Assembly (NCBI RefSeq): GCF_002892835.1
Contig: NZ_PJMB01000003.1
Location: 62,001 to 126,000 of the forward strand
Direction: 5' to 3'
Length of the DNA: 64,000 bases
DNA from: Arthrobacter sp. AFG7.2
GTDB taxonomy: Bacteria; Actinomycetota; Actinomycetes; Actinomycetales; Micrococcaceae
A model generated the notes under the pieces. It saw only the letters and a list, made by a program, of their open reading frames with translations, was not told the DNA's origin and did no database searches. Positions 1 through 8,178 of the stretch are shown here, in pieces (position 1 is the stretch's first letter; every line of letters starts with the position of its first letter). The translations under genes and the position numbers were made by a program.

Positions 1-504
1 GGCGATGCCGGCTGGCTGCGCGCGTTCCACGCGGTGGTGCCGCAGCTGGTGGCGGCTTTCCAGCCGGAAGTGATCGTCAGCCAGCACGGGTGCGACTCCC
101 ACCGCGCGGATCCGCTGACCCACCTCAACCTCAGTGTTGACGGGCAGCGGGAGGCCGCCTCCGCCGTCGGATATCTTGCCGCCCGGCACTGCGACAACCG
201 GTGGATCGCCACCGGAGGCGGAGGGTACAACGTCCTCCAGGTGGTCCCGCGGTCCTGGAGCCACCTGATCGGCATCGCGGCCGGCAGGCCTGTTCCCCTG
301 CGTACCCCGGTCCCGCAGGACTGGCGGATGTATGTCGAGGAGAAATTCGGCTCCGCGGCACCGGTGATGATGAGTGACGACGTGGAGCTGTGGTGGCGGT
401 CCTGGGAGGTCGGGTTCGACCCCAACGACGCCGTGGACCGCACGGTCATGGCCACCCGCAAGGCTGTCTTTCCGCTTCACGGACTGGACCCCTGGTTCGA
501 CTGA
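1..504 (+). CDS. acuC: AcuC-type histone deacetylase family protein, 3' part
   Basis: The reading frame is open from base 1, so the start lies outside the window; 167 residues of the C-terminal part remain. The motifs VSQHGCDSHRADPLTHLNL and ATGGGGYN are typical of the zinc-dependent arginase/deacetylase fold, where this Asp region and the glycine-rich loop shape the active site. The closest family is acetoin-utilisation protein AcuC, a cytoplasmic deacylase thought to act on acetyl-CoA synthetase or related lysines. The C-terminal end (HGLDPWFD) is the usual end of actinobacterial AcuC. The protein substrate cannot be told from the sequence. Confidence 0.85.
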   Translation, partial: GDAGWLRAFHAVVPQLVAAFQPEVIVSQHGCDSHRADPLTHLNLSVDGQREAASAVGYLAARHCDNRWIATGGGGYNVLQVVPRSWSHLIGIAAGRPVPLRTPVPQDWRMYVEEKFGSAAPVMMSDDVELWWRSWEVGFDPNDAVDRTVMATRKAVFPLHGLDPWFD

Positions 505-591
505 AGGCCCGTGCTGCTGCCGCCTTCCCAAACCCCCGCACCGCCGAAATAGTTGATGCCTTTCGACGTATATGTCGCTAGGGTGGGAGGC

Positions 592-1203
592 ATGGTGACA
601 GACGACGTATTTGCCGTCATAGCGGAATCGACCCGGCGGGACATCCTGCTCTCCCTCCGTTCAGGGGACAAGGCCGTGGGCGAGCTGGTGGAGGAATTGG
701 CTGCAAGCCAGCCCACCATTTCCAAGCACCTCAAAGTCCTTCGCGAAGCCCAGCTGGTGAGCATGCGGGCACAGGGCCAGAAGCGCTACTACGCACTGAA
801 CCGCAAACCCCTCGAAGGCATCGCCAGCTGGCTTGAAACCCTCGACGTGGGGGCGGCCGCCCCCGCGGCAGCACAGCCCGCTCCGGCCGCCCGTGCCCAC
901 GCCGCTGCCGCAGAAACCGACGAGGCGCGGCAGCCTTCATCAAGCCCACGCAAGCCCGCGACCCCCCACAAGGAGGCAGCCACTGCCGGTGCCGTTGCGG
1001 CGGATGCCGTGTCCGCCGGTGTGCTGGTGCCGGACGGCGCCGAGCTGAGCCCCGCCGTCGTACTGCCCGGCGGAACTGCAGCGCCACTGAGCGACGACAC
1101 CGTGCCCCAGCAGATCGGCAGGACGGTGGGCCGGGCCGCCACCAAGGCCGCGGACCTCCTGGCCAGCCTCCCCAACCTGCCGAAGTTTGGACGCAAGAAG
1201 TAG
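592..1203 (+). CDS. ArsR-fold winged-helix regulator with Ala/Pro-rich tail
   Basis: This 203-residue protein has a winged-helix DNA-binding domain in residues 1-80 (STRRDILLSLRSG, then SQPTISKHLKVLREAQLV as the recognition helix, then the wing KRYYALN). The ArsR metal-binding cysteines are absent, so metal sensing is not supported. Residues about 85-185 are a low-complexity Ala/Pro linker, ending in a basic tail (PKFGRKK). I start at ATG 592 rather than 553: a TAGGGT -10 box at 579-584 ends 7 bases before it, which suits a leaderless transcript, and GGGAGG is too close to act as a ribosome site. The near-palindrome CGACGTATATGTCG at 564-577, just upstream of the -10, could be an autoregulatory operator. 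Target genes are unknown. Confidence 0.75.
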   Translation: MVTDDVFAVIAESTRRDILLSLRSGDKAVGELVEELAASQPTISKHLKVLREAQLVSMRAQGQKRYYALNRKPLEGIASWLETLDVGAAAPAAAQPAPAARAHAAAAETDEARQPSSSPRKPATPHKEAATAGAVAADAVSAGVLVPDGAELSPAVVLPGGTAAPLSDDTVPQQIGRTVGRAATKAADLLASLPNLPKFGRKK

Positions 1204-1211
1204 CCCTTAAG

Positions 1212-1254
1212 CACGTAAGCAGCCTCCATGACCGGCATGGAGGCTGCTTACGTG
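1212..1254. terminator. Bidirectional terminator between convergent genes
   Basis: A perfect 19-bp inverted repeat (1212-1230 and 1236-1254) with a 5-base ACCGG loop lies between the ends of the regulator gene and lldD, which converge here. There is no long T run, but the stem is long enough to serve both directions. Confidence 0.8.
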
Positions 1255-1263
1255 TGCGGCGAC

Positions 1264-2610
1264 CTACTTGTTGAGCAGGCGCACGTGGTCCGGGGTCAGC
1301 TCGGAGATGCTGCTGACGCCCAGCAGGGCCATGGTGCGGGCCATGTCCTTTTCGAGGATCTGGATGGTGCGGTCAACGCCGGCGCGGCCGCCGGCCATCA
1401 GGCCGTACAGGTAAGCGCGGCCAATCAGGGTGAAGTCTGCGCCTAGGGCCAGGGCAGCCACGATGTCCGCACCGCTCATGATGCCTGTGTCCAGAATGAT
1501 GGCTGCGTCGGTGCCGTCAGCGGTGAAGGCCTGCTTGACCTCGGGGAGCAGGTGGAACGGGATGGGCGCCCGGTCCAGCTGGCGGCCGCCGTGGTTGGAG
1601 AGGATCACGCCGTCGGCTCCGTGATCGACGACGCGCCGGGCGTCCTCCACTGTCTGGATGCCCTTGACCACCAGCTTGCCCTTCCAGGTTTCGCGCAGCC
1701 AGTCCAGGTCCTCGAACGTCAGGGTGGGATCGAACATGGAGTTGATCAGGTCGGCCACGGTGCCCGTGTAGCGTGACAGCGAGGCGAACGTGAGCGGCTC
1801 GTGGGTGAGGAAGTTGAACCACCAGGCGGGGCGGTAGGAGGCATCAAGGACGGTCTTGATGGTCAGTGCCGGCGGGATGGTCATGCCGTTACGGACGTCA
1901 CGGAGGCGGGCGCCTGCCACGGCGGTGTCCACGGTGACCATCAGCGTGTCGTTGCCGGCCTTCGCTGCGCGGTCGATGAGTTCCAGGGAGCGGTCCCGGT
2001 CTGTCCAGAGGTAGAGCTGGAACCAGTTGCGGCCGTTGGGTGCCGCCGCGGCGACGTCCTCGATGGAAGCGGTACCCATGGTGGACAGCGTGTAGGGGAT
2101 GCCGGCGGCTTCCGCTGCCTGCGACCCGGCGTACTCGCCCTCGGACTGCATCATCCGGGTGAATCCGGTGGGTGCGATGCCCACCGGGAGCCGGGACGGC
2201 TTGCCCAGGATCTCCGTGCTCAGGTCGATGGCGGACACGTTGCGGAGGATGCCGGGGCGGAATTCGATGTCCAGGAATGCCTGGCGGGCCCGGCGAAGGG
2301 TAATTTCTTCCTCGGCGGCGCCATCGGTGTAATCAAAGGGTGCCTGCGGGGTGCGCCGCTTGGCGATGTCCCGGAGCTCCCAGATGGTGCTGGCACGTTT
2401 GAGCCGGGCTTCCTTGCTGAACTCCGGCTTCTTGAACTGCATCAGGGGAGCCAGGTCCGAATATTTGGGGATGCGGCGCTTCAGTGCTGCCGGAACGCCG
2501 GAGGCGGCGGCTCCGGGGGAGGACAGCGTCGGGGCTGCGGCCGGCTGGATGTCGGCGGTATCCGGCGCAGGCGTCGTCTCCGGATTATTGGGCTGGATGG
2601 TGTGGGTCAT
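1264..2610 (-). CDS. lldD: FMN-dependent L-lactate dehydrogenase
   Basis: A 448-residue member of the FMN-dependent alpha-hydroxy-acid dehydrogenase family. It oxidises L-lactate to pyruvate and passes electrons to the membrane quinone pool. The FMN and substrate signature [12 protein letters not shown], carrying the catalytic His and the substrate Arg, is intact, as are PVGIAPTGF and [11 protein letters not shown]. Start 2610 is chosen because GGAGG lies five bases before it; the ATG at 2622 has no such site. An N-terminal extension of about 45 residues rich in Pro and Ala precedes the conserved core. It is divergent from the GntR regulator and shares a control region with two operator palindromes, which supports lactate as the substrate. 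Confidence 0.9.
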   Translation of the reverse strand: MTHTIQPNNPETTPAPDTADIQPAAAPTLSSPGAAASGVPAALKRRIPKYSDLAPLMQFKKPEFSKEARLKRASTIWELRDIAKRRTPQAPFDYTDGAAEEEITLRRARQAFLDIEFRPGILRNVSAIDLSTEILGKPSRLPVGIAPTGFTRMMQSEGEYAGSQAAEAAGIPYTLSTMGTASIEDVAAAAPNGRNWFQLYLWTDRDRSLELIDRAAKAGNDTLMVTVDTAVAGARLRDVRNGMTIPPALTIKTVLDASYRPAWWFNFLTHEPLTFASLSRYTGTVADLINSMFDPTLTFEDLDWLRETWKGKLVVKGIQTVEDARRVVDHGADGVILSNHGGRQLDRAPIPFHLLPEVKQAFTADGTDAAIILDTGIMSGADIVAALALGADFTLIGRAYLYGLMAGGRAGVDRTIQILEKDMARTMALLGVSSISELTPDHVRLLNK

Positions 2611-2652
2611 GGCGTCCTCCATTTGGCCGGCAGGTCCGCTTCCGGGACCGCC

Positions 2653-2667
2653 TGTGGTCTAACCACA
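2653..2667. promoter_or_regulatory. GntR/LldR operator 1
   Basis: TGTGGTCTAACCACA is a perfect inverted repeat with a 3-base centre, matching the TNGTNNNACNA pattern of GntR/FadR-subfamily regulators. It lies 43 bases upstream of the lldD start and so can block lldD transcription. Confidence 0.75.
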
Positions 2668-2676
2668 CTGTAAGCC

Positions 2677-2693
2677 ATGTGGTCGGACCACAT
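2677..2693. promoter_or_regulatory. GntR/LldR operator 2
   Basis: ATGTGGTCGGACCACAT is a perfect 17-bp inverted repeat sharing the TGTGGT/ACCACA arms of operator 1, ten bases away. It sits just upstream of the -10 box of lldR (TACCAT, 2698-2703), in the -33 to -17 region, consistent with autorepression. Confidence 0.75.
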
Positions 2694-2709
2694 CAAGTAC
2701 CATTTTCCT

Positions 2710-3399
2710 ATGCGAACGCACCAGCTTGTTTTGTCGTGGATCGAGAACGAGCTTTCCGAGGGCCGGCTGACGGTCGGCGGCCGCCTTCCGGCCGAACGCA
2801 CGCTTGCGGAGCAGCTGAAGGTCTCACGGACATCGGTGCGTGAGGCAATCAGGATCCTGGAGGCCATGGGCGTCGTCCGGGCCGGCGTTGGCTCAGGCCC
2901 TGAAGCGGGGACCGTCGTCATTTCGGATCCGACGGCGGCCCTGGGCTCAGCCCTGCGGCTGCATGTTGCCACCCAGCATCTGCCCGTGGCGGACATCGTG
3001 GAAACCCGTGTGCTCCTGGAGTCCTGGGCGGCGTCGAAAGCCAGGCCGGACGCGCCGGAACTCGATGCGGCCGGAGCCCTGCTGGCGGAGATGGCCGTTG
3101 ACGGGCTGGCCGTAGACGACTTCCTGGCGCTGGATGTCCGCTTCCACCTGGCACTGGCCGACGCCGCAGGCAACGCCGTGGTCAGTGCCATGATGGGCTC
3201 GTTGCGCGAATCCATCCAGCGGTACGCATCGCAGCTCACCTCCAACCTTCCGGATTGGGAGGCAACAGCCTCGCGGCTGAAGGCGGAGCACCGTGAGATC
3301 CTCGCCGCCATCAGGAATGACGACGGCGAAGGTGCGGCGAAGCTCGTTGCTGCCCACATCGAGGGCTACTACCAGGAAGCGGGCCTCGGCCCCGCGTGA
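2710..3399 (+). CDS. lldR: GntR-family lactate-type regulator (FCD domain)
   Basis: This 229-residue protein has a GntR winged helix at the N terminus (GGRLPAERTLAEQLKVSRTS, then VREAIRILEAMGVVR) and an all-helical FCD effector domain with candidate metal ligands in DVRFHLALADAAGN and in the later AEHREI and AAHIEGYY. FadR-subfamily members of this type sense small organic acids; the divergent lldD makes L-lactate the likely ligand. Start 2710 is preferred over the in-frame ATG at 2677, which lies inside operator 2: a TACCAT -10 box ends six bases before 2710, indicating a leaderless message. The gene converges with the LacI gene, with only three bases between stop codons. Confidence 0.85.
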   Translation: MRTHQLVLSWIENELSEGRLTVGGRLPAERTLAEQLKVSRTSVREAIRILEAMGVVRAGVGSGPEAGTVVISDPTAALGSALRLHVATQHLPVADIVETRVLLESWAASKARPDAPELDAAGALLAEMAVDGLAVDDFLALDVRFHLALADAAGNAVVSAMMGSLRESIQRYASQLTSNLPDWEATASRLKAEHREILAAIRNDDGEGAAKLVAAHIEGYYQEAGLGPA

Positions 3400-3402
3400 A
3401 GG

Positions 3403-4437
3403 TCAGCCGTGGACTGCGGTCCGGGCGGCCTTTGCCGGACCCGTGCTGGCACGCACTTCAAGCCTCGGCTGGTAGCGGCTCCCGGGAGCGTCGCTCTCTT
3501 CGTTACGGATAAGGGCCCGCAGTTGATGCCAGGCCTGCTCGCCCAGCTCGGTGATGGGAACCGCAGCCGTGGTGAGCGCCGGCGTCGTGTATTTCGCGAA
3601 AGGGATGTCGTCGAAGCCTGTCACCGAGATGTCGCCGGGGACGTCGAGGCCGCGTTCATGCAGGCCGCTCATCAGGCCCATGGCCACCAGGTCGTTAAAG
3701 GCGAGGATTCCCGTGGCACCGCTCTCCAGCACAGCGTCCACAGCCTCGTGCCCGGTGTTGAAGTCGGAGCCGCCTTCAAGCATGGTCACTTGAACCTGGG
3801 GATGGGCCGCCTTGAACGCCTCCAGGCCCTGGAGCCGGAGGTTGTTGGAAGCGCTGCGGGGAGGACCGGCCAGGAACGCAAGGCGGCTGTGTCCCAGGTC
3901 CACCAAATGTTCGGCGATGTCCTGGACGCCCTGCCCGTAATCGACAACAAGGCTTGGCACTCCGGCCGCGGCGGTTGTGCGGTTGATCAGGACCAGCGGC
4001 CGGAGGGACGGCGCTATCTCTTCCAGTTCGGCGTCGCTCATACGGGGTGCGCAAAGGACCAGGCCGTCGCAGCGCCGGCGTGCCTCGCCGGCGAGGATGG
4101 ACTCTTCGCTGGACACCTCAAATGAATCGGCGATCAGCACGCGGTAGCCGTCCTGGGCTGCGGCCCGGCTCAACCCGCGCAGAATGGCCTGGAAGGTGGG
4201 GTTGGCCAGGTCCGGAACCACGATGCCAATGGTGTCTGTCTTGCCCAGGGCAAGGCTTCGACCCACAGGGTTCGGCTGGTATTTCAGCTCTGCCGCAGCT
4301 GCCCGGACCCTCGCCGCAATCTCGGGGTCAACCGTAAAGTTGCCGTTCATGACGCGCGAAACCGTCGCGTGGGAGACCCCTGCCTTCACGGCAACATCTG
4401 CGATGCCGATTCTGCCGGATGCCGATTTCCTGACCAT
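3403..4437 (-). CDS. LacI-family repressor, probable master regulator of the 4-25 kb sugar regulon
   Basis: A 344-residue LacI/GalR protein. Residues 10-35 form the helix-turn-helix (IADVAVKAGVSHATVSRVMNG), followed by a hinge helix (YQPNPVGRSLALGK) and a periplasmic-binding-type ligand domain with normal endings (VTGFDDIPFAKYTTPALTT). AGGGA lies ahead of the start codon. Divergently placed is the sugar-acid oxidation operon, and three operator-like palindromes fill the space between. The same palindrome recurs at 16584, 18937 and 23350, so this repressor probably controls all those units and itself. The inducer is not known; from the genes it is likely a sugar acid or a galactoside derivative. 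Confidence 0.85.
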   Translation of the reverse strand: MVRKSASGRIGIADVAVKAGVSHATVSRVMNGNFTVDPEIAARVRAAAAELKYQPNPVGRSLALGKTDTIGIVVPDLANPTFQAILRGLSRAAAQDGYRVLIADSFEVSSEESILAGEARRRCDGLVLCAPRMSDAELEEIAPSLRPLVLINRTTAAAGVPSLVVDYGQGVQDIAEHLVDLGHSRLAFLAGPPRSASNNLRLQGLEAFKAAHPQVQVTMLEGGSDFNTGHEAVDAVLESGATGILAFNDLVAMGLMSGLHERGLDVPGDISVTGFDDIPFAKYTTPALTTAAVPITELGEQAWHQLRALIRNEESDAPGSRYQPRLEVRASTGPAKAARTAVHG

Positions 4438-4567
4438 GCGTGGTCCCTTCCTTCGCGCCGCGTGCAGTGGCTGCCGGCGCCGTTCCCCTTGCTTGGGCAG
4501 GGTCCGGACCGGCTGTGTTGCGGCGTACTAGTCAAAGCATGTAGTGAGTGAAAGCATATAACGGGAC

Positions 4568-4583
4568 GGGAAAGCGATTTCTC
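4568..4583. promoter_or_regulatory. LacI operator site A
   Basis: GGGAAAGCGATTTCTC matches the six-site family CAGAAARCGYTTTCTS with a central CG. It is the site nearest the repressor gene and fits autoregulation. Confidence 0.55.
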
Positions 4584-4646
4584 TTCTTTTCCCGGTTTTC
4601 CCGCACGATTTTCCCGTTCTTTCCCTGCTGGACGGCAGCCCCGAGC

Positions 4647-4660
4647 AGAAAACGCTTTCT
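4647..4660. promoter_or_regulatory. LacI operator site B
   Basis: AGAAAACGCTTTCT is a near-perfect palindrome around CG. It lies just upstream of the probable promoter of the sugar-acid oxidation operon. Confidence 0.7.
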
Positions 4661-4721
4661 TGTTGACCTGTCAATGGTTGACGGATGAGCGCCCGGGTTG
4701 ATACAACTCATATAGCGGTCT

Positions 4722-4737
4722 GAGAAAACGCTTTCTC
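4722..4737. promoter_or_regulatory. LacI operator site C
   Basis: GAGAAAACGCTTTCTC shares 14 consecutive bases with site B and adds matching flanks. It lies between the putative transcription start and the first gene, where a bound repressor would block elongation or initiation. Confidence 0.75.
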
Positions 4738-4818
4738 GGACCCAGGTTGAAAAGAACTGCAGCTTGAACGAACAGCGGCCCGTCCGGCCGGATTTTGAGT
4801 CTTCGAAAGGTACCCCTC

Positions 4819-6276
4819 ATGGTCAACACAGCCGAGTCGACTTCTGCCTCAGAGGCACAGTCCGCGGCCGCGGACAGCACCGGGACTGCTCCCGCCGCCG
4901 TTGCAGCCGCCAGCCACGGCGGCAAAGCCCGCATTGCCCTGATCGGCACCGGCGGACGTTCCGAGATGTACATCCGTGCCATCTTCGGCAAGCACTCAGA
5001 CAGCGCAGAGCTGGTGGCCTTCTCGGACGTGAACCCCGGCCGCGTGGAGTTCTACCAGAAGCTCATCCAGGAACTGGGGGCGCCCGGGCCGGTCGCAGCT
5101 TTTGATCCAGCTGACCTGACCTCTTTCATCCAGGCCAACAGCATTGACCGCGTCGTGGTGACCACCCCCGACTACACCCACGCGGACTACATCGTGGAAG
5201 CACTCCGCGCCGGCGCCGACGTCGTCGTCGAAAAGCCCCTCACCATCGATGCGGAGGGGTGCCGCCGCATCACCAAAGCCGTCCACGAAACCGGCCGCAA
5301 CGTGGTGGTGACCTTCAACTACCGCTACTCGCCCCGCAACAGCGCCCTGAAGGAGATCATCCAGAGCGGCGTGATCGGCAAGGTCACCTCCATCGACTTC
5401 AGCTGGGTCCTTGACACCGTTCACGGCGCAGACTACTTCCGCCGCTGGCACCGCGAAAAGAAGAACTCCGGCGGCCTGCTGATCCACAAGGCATCCCACC
5501 ACTTCGACCTGGTCAACTGGTGGATCGACGACGTCCCCGAGCGGGTCTTCGCCTCCGGCGGACTGAAGTTCTACGGCGACAAGAACGCCGCCGAACGCGG
5601 CCTTGGCCCCCGCCCCGAGCGCGGCACGCCCGACGCCAATGCGCCGGCCACTGCCGAGAAGGACCCCTTCACCCTGGACCTGCGCGAAGATGAGCGGCTC
5701 AAGGCCCTCTTCCTGGACAACGAGCACTACGACGGCTATCGCCGCGACCAGGACGTCTTCACCGGCGGCATCACCATCGAGGACAACCTCGCACTGGTGG
5801 TGGAGTACCAGGGCGGGCCGCGCCTGAGCTACTCGCTGAACGCCCACAGCCCCTGGGAGGGCTACCGGGTAGCAGTCAACGGCACGGAAGGCCGGGCGGA
5901 GCTGGAGGTCGTGGAACGCGCTGCCGTCACCAGCAGCACGGACAAGAAGACCGTGGTGGATCCGAGCGCCACGCCCATCGAAGAGGACGACGCCATCCGC
6001 CGCAACGGTGAACGCCTGGTGGTCCAGCGCCACTGGGAAGCCGCGTACGAGGTGCCGATCGTCAACGGTGAAGGCGGCCATGGCGGCGGCGACGAGCTCC
6101 TGCTCTCGGACCTCTTCAACGGCCCGGGTGAAGATCCGCTGGGACGCCCCTCGGGCTACCTGGACGGGCTGCGATCCGTCTCCGTCGGCATCGCCGGCAA
6201 CCGCTCCCTTGAATCCTCCCTGCCCGTACGCGTCGAGGACCTGGACCTCGGCGTCGACCTCCGCCGCGGCAACTGA
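4819..6276 (+). CDS. Gfo/Idh/MocA-family oxidoreductase
   Basis: A 485-residue NAD(P)-dependent sugar oxidoreductase. A 35-residue Ala/Ser-rich leader precedes the Rossmann fold (RIALIGTGGRSEMYI); the family EKP motif is present (VVVEKPLTID) and a substrate-domain stretch follows (LLIHKASHHFDLVNWW). It is longer than the usual 330-390 residues because of an insert around residues 255-320. Start 4819 has GAAAGG eight bases upstream; the in-frame TTG at 4795 does not. As first gene of the operon it probably oxidises or epimerises a ring hydroxyl of the incoming sugar. A glycosidase role by NAD-assisted chemistry, known for some relatives, is possible but not shown. Confidence 0.8.
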   Translation: MVNTAESTSASEAQSAAADSTGTAPAAVAAASHGGKARIALIGTGGRSEMYIRAIFGKHSDSAELVAFSDVNPGRVEFYQKLIQELGAPGPVAAFDPADLTSFIQANSIDRVVVTTPDYTHADYIVEALRAGADVVVEKPLTIDAEGCRRITKAVHETGRNVVVTFNYRYSPRNSALKEIIQSGVIGKVTSIDFSWVLDTVHGADYFRRWHREKKNSGGLLIHKASHHFDLVNWWIDDVPERVFASGGLKFYGDKNAAERGLGPRPERGTPDANAPATAEKDPFTLDLREDERLKALFLDNEHYDGYRRDQDVFTGGITIEDNLALVVEYQGGPRLSYSLNAHSPWEGYRVAVNGTEGRAELEVVERAAVTSSTDKKTVVDPSATPIEEDDAIRRNGERLVVQRHWEAAYEVPIVNGEGGHGGGDELLLSDLFNGPGEDPLGRPSGYLDGLRSVSVGIAGNRSLESSLPVRVEDLDLGVDLRRGN

Positions 6277-6310
6277 ATCCTGCCCAGGACCTAACAACCG
6301 AAGGAATAAC

Positions 6311-7276
6311 ATGAGCAGGATCTTTGTCACAGGCGGCTCCGGCCGCCTGGGCCGCAGTGTTGTGGCAGGGCTGGCCGAGAAGGGCCATCACGTGATCTCG
6401 GTGGACCGTGATGCCGTTCCCGCCGACCTCCTGCCCGCCGGTGTCGTGCAGGAAACAGCAGACCTCCTGGCCCCGGGTGAGGCGTTGCGCCTCCTCCGGG
6501 AAACCGCGCCCGACGCCGTCATCCACCTTGCGGCGATAGCGGTACCGTTCAGCGCGCCCGAGGACGTCATTTTCGCCACGAACACGCGGCTCGCCTTTGC
6601 CGTCATCAGCGCGGCAACGGAAGTTGGCGTGCAGAAGATCGTCACTGCCAGCAGTCCCACGGTGCTTGGCTACGGATCTCCCGCCGGCTGGCTGCCGCCG
6701 TCATTCCCGCTCGATGAGCGGACACCCCCGCGGCCGTGGAACGCCTACGCACTGTCCAAACTGATCGCCGAGCAGACCGTGCAGACGTTCGCTGCCGCCC
6801 AGGGCGAGAAAATCCGGTACGCGGCGTTCCGTCCGTGCTTCGTCATCTCGCCGGAGGAATGGGAGGGAGCGCCGACGCAGCAGGGCCACACCCTCGCTGA
6901 ACGGCTGGCCGATCCTGCCCTGTCCGCGCCCGCGCTGTTCAACTACGTGGATGCCCGGGACGTGGCGGACTTCCTGGACCTGCTGCTGGAGAAAATGCCA
7001 TCCATCCCCAACGGCGAAACCTTCTTCGTGGGAGCCGGCGATGCGCTGGCCACCGCGCCCCTTGCCGAGCTCATGCCAAAATTCCTGCCCGGAAGCGAAA
7101 CCCTCAGCGCAGGGCTCACCGGCACCAGCCCGGCCTTCTCCATCGCCAAAGCACAGGAACTCCTGGGCTGGCAGCCCACGCGCAGCTGGCGCACTGAACT
7201 GAAGTCCCACACCACCCTCAACGACGAGAACTCCGCGCTGGTTACGGCCGGCAGCGGAGCCAAGGAGACACCATGA
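6311..7276 (+). CDS. NAD-dependent epimerase/dehydratase (extended SDR), possible sugar or uronate dehydrogenase
   Basis: This 321-residue protein is an extended short-chain dehydrogenase. It has the N-terminal dinucleotide motif TGGSGRLGRS, an Asp after the second strand (VDRD, favouring NAD) and the catalytic YALSK. AAGGA stands five bases before ATG 6311. It overlaps the next gene by four bases (ATGA), so the two are translationally coupled. Given the downstream dehydratases it may be the enzyme that oxidises an aldose or uronate to the lactone. Bacterial uronate dehydrogenases are SDRs too but shorter (about 265 residues), so this role is inference. An epimerase role is the alternative. 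Confidence 0.75.
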   Translation: MSRIFVTGGSGRLGRSVVAGLAEKGHHVISVDRDAVPADLLPAGVVQETADLLAPGEALRLLRETAPDAVIHLAAIAVPFSAPEDVIFATNTRLAFAVISAATEVGVQKIVTASSPTVLGYGSPAGWLPPSFPLDERTPPRPWNAYALSKLIAEQTVQTFAAAQGEKIRYAAFRPCFVISPEEWEGAPTQQGHTLAERLADPALSAPALFNYVDARDVADFLDLLLEKMPSIPNGETFFVGAGDALATAPLAELMPKFLPGSETLSAGLTGTSPAFSIAKAQELLGWQPTRSWRTELKSHTTLNDENSALVTAGSGAKETP

Positions 7277-8178
7277 AATTCGACGGCGTACTGTTCTTTC
7301 CCGTCACCCCGTTCACAGCCGAAGGTGCCGTAGACGTGGAGCTGCTCAAAGAGCACATCAGCTCACGGCTCCCGTTCGGGCCGGGCGGCGTTTTCCCGGC
7401 CTGCGGCACCGGTGAATTCCACGCCCTCAGCATCGAGGAGGTCCGCACGGTGGTGACGGCCGCCGTCGAGGTCGTGGCAGGAAAGGTTCCGGTTGTTGCC
7501 GGTGCCGGCGGTCCGCTGGGCCATGCCATTGCCGCCGCCCGTGTTGCAGAAGAAGCCGGTGCGGACGCCCTCCTGGTGCTGCCGCCGTACCTGGTCACCG
7601 GCCCCACCGACGGGCTCGTGGCCTACATCGAGGCTGTGGCCAATGCCAGCAGCCTTCCGGTGATCGTCTATCACCGCGGCAACGCCAAGTTCACGGCCGC
7701 CTCCATGGCCCGCCTGGCTGAAAACCCCAAGGTGGTCGGCTTCAAGGATGGCCTGGGGGACGTTGGCCTGGCACAGGAAATCGTGTCCGCCGTACGTGCC
7801 ACCGGCCGTGAGGACTTCGCCCTGTTCAATGGCCTGCTGACGGCAGAACTGACCCAGGGCGCCTACCGCGGCCTCGGCATCCCGCTCTACTCCTCGGCCG
7901 CCTTCGCCATGGCCCCGGAGATCGCCAAGGCCTACTACGACGCCTACGTTGCCGGCGACGAGGACCGCCGCAACGCCCTGCTCGAAGGCTTCTACGCGCC
8001 CCTGGTCCGCCTCCGCGACCAGACCCCCGGGTTTGGCGTGTCGCTCATCAAGGCGGGCCTGCGCCTGGGCGGACTGCCCGTCGGCCCCGTGCGCCCGCCG
8101 CTGGTGGACCCCTCCGAGGAGCAGCTGGTGCAGCTGAAGGCCATCCTCGCCAAGGGCTACGAGCTGGCTGGCCGCTGA
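7273..8178 (+). CDS. kdgD: 5-dehydro-4-deoxyglucarate dehydratase-like protein (DHDPS fold)
   Basis: A 301-residue class I aldolase-fold enzyme of the dihydrodipicolinate synthase family. The Schiff-base lysine is K158 (VVGFKDG), the partner tyrosine Y133 (VIVYHRG), and the carboxylate loop is ACGTGEF. KdgD removes water and CO2 from 5-dehydro-4-deoxy-D-glucarate to give 2-oxoglutarate semialdehyde, the substrate of the aldehyde dehydrogenase two genes on. The related L-2-keto-3-deoxyarabonate dehydratase shares the fold and gives the same product without decarboxylation, so a pentose-acid route cannot be excluded. It overlaps both neighbours (ATGA upstream, TGATG downstream). Confidence 0.8.
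   Translation: MKFDGVLFFPVTPFTAEGAVDVELLKEHISSRLPFGPGGVFPACGTGEFHALSIEEVRTVVTAAVEVVAGKVPVVAGAGGPLGHAIAAARVAEEAGADALLVLPPYLVTGPTDGLVAYIEAVANASSLPVIVYHRGNAKFTAASMARLAENPKVVGFKDGLGDVGLAQEIVSAVRATGREDFALFNGLLTAELTQGAYRGLGIPLYSSAAFAMAPEIAKAYYDAYVAGDEDRRNALLEGFYAPLVRLRDQTPGFGVSLIKAGLRLGGLPVGPVRPPLVDPSEEQLVQLKAILAKGYELAGR

Larger units (their letters stand above)
4438..4818. promoter_or_regulatory. Divergent control region with three LacI operators
   Basis: This 381-bp stretch holds no gene and is AT-richer than its surroundings. It carries three operator-like palindromes (4568-4583, 4647-4660, 4722-4737). A possible forward promoter is TTGACG at 4678-4683 with TACAAC at 4702-4707 (18-base spacer), which would put the last operator just after the transcription start. 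Two direct repeats GTSAAAGCAT (4531-4540, 4548-4557) resemble operator half sites on the repressor-gene side. GAAAGG at 4805-4810 is the ribosome site of the first operon gene. Confidence 0.6.

Noticed and set aside
4996..6330. 444-codon reverse open frame
   Set aside because: Antisense shadow of the Gfo/Idh gene; Val/Asp/Gly-rich with no motif.
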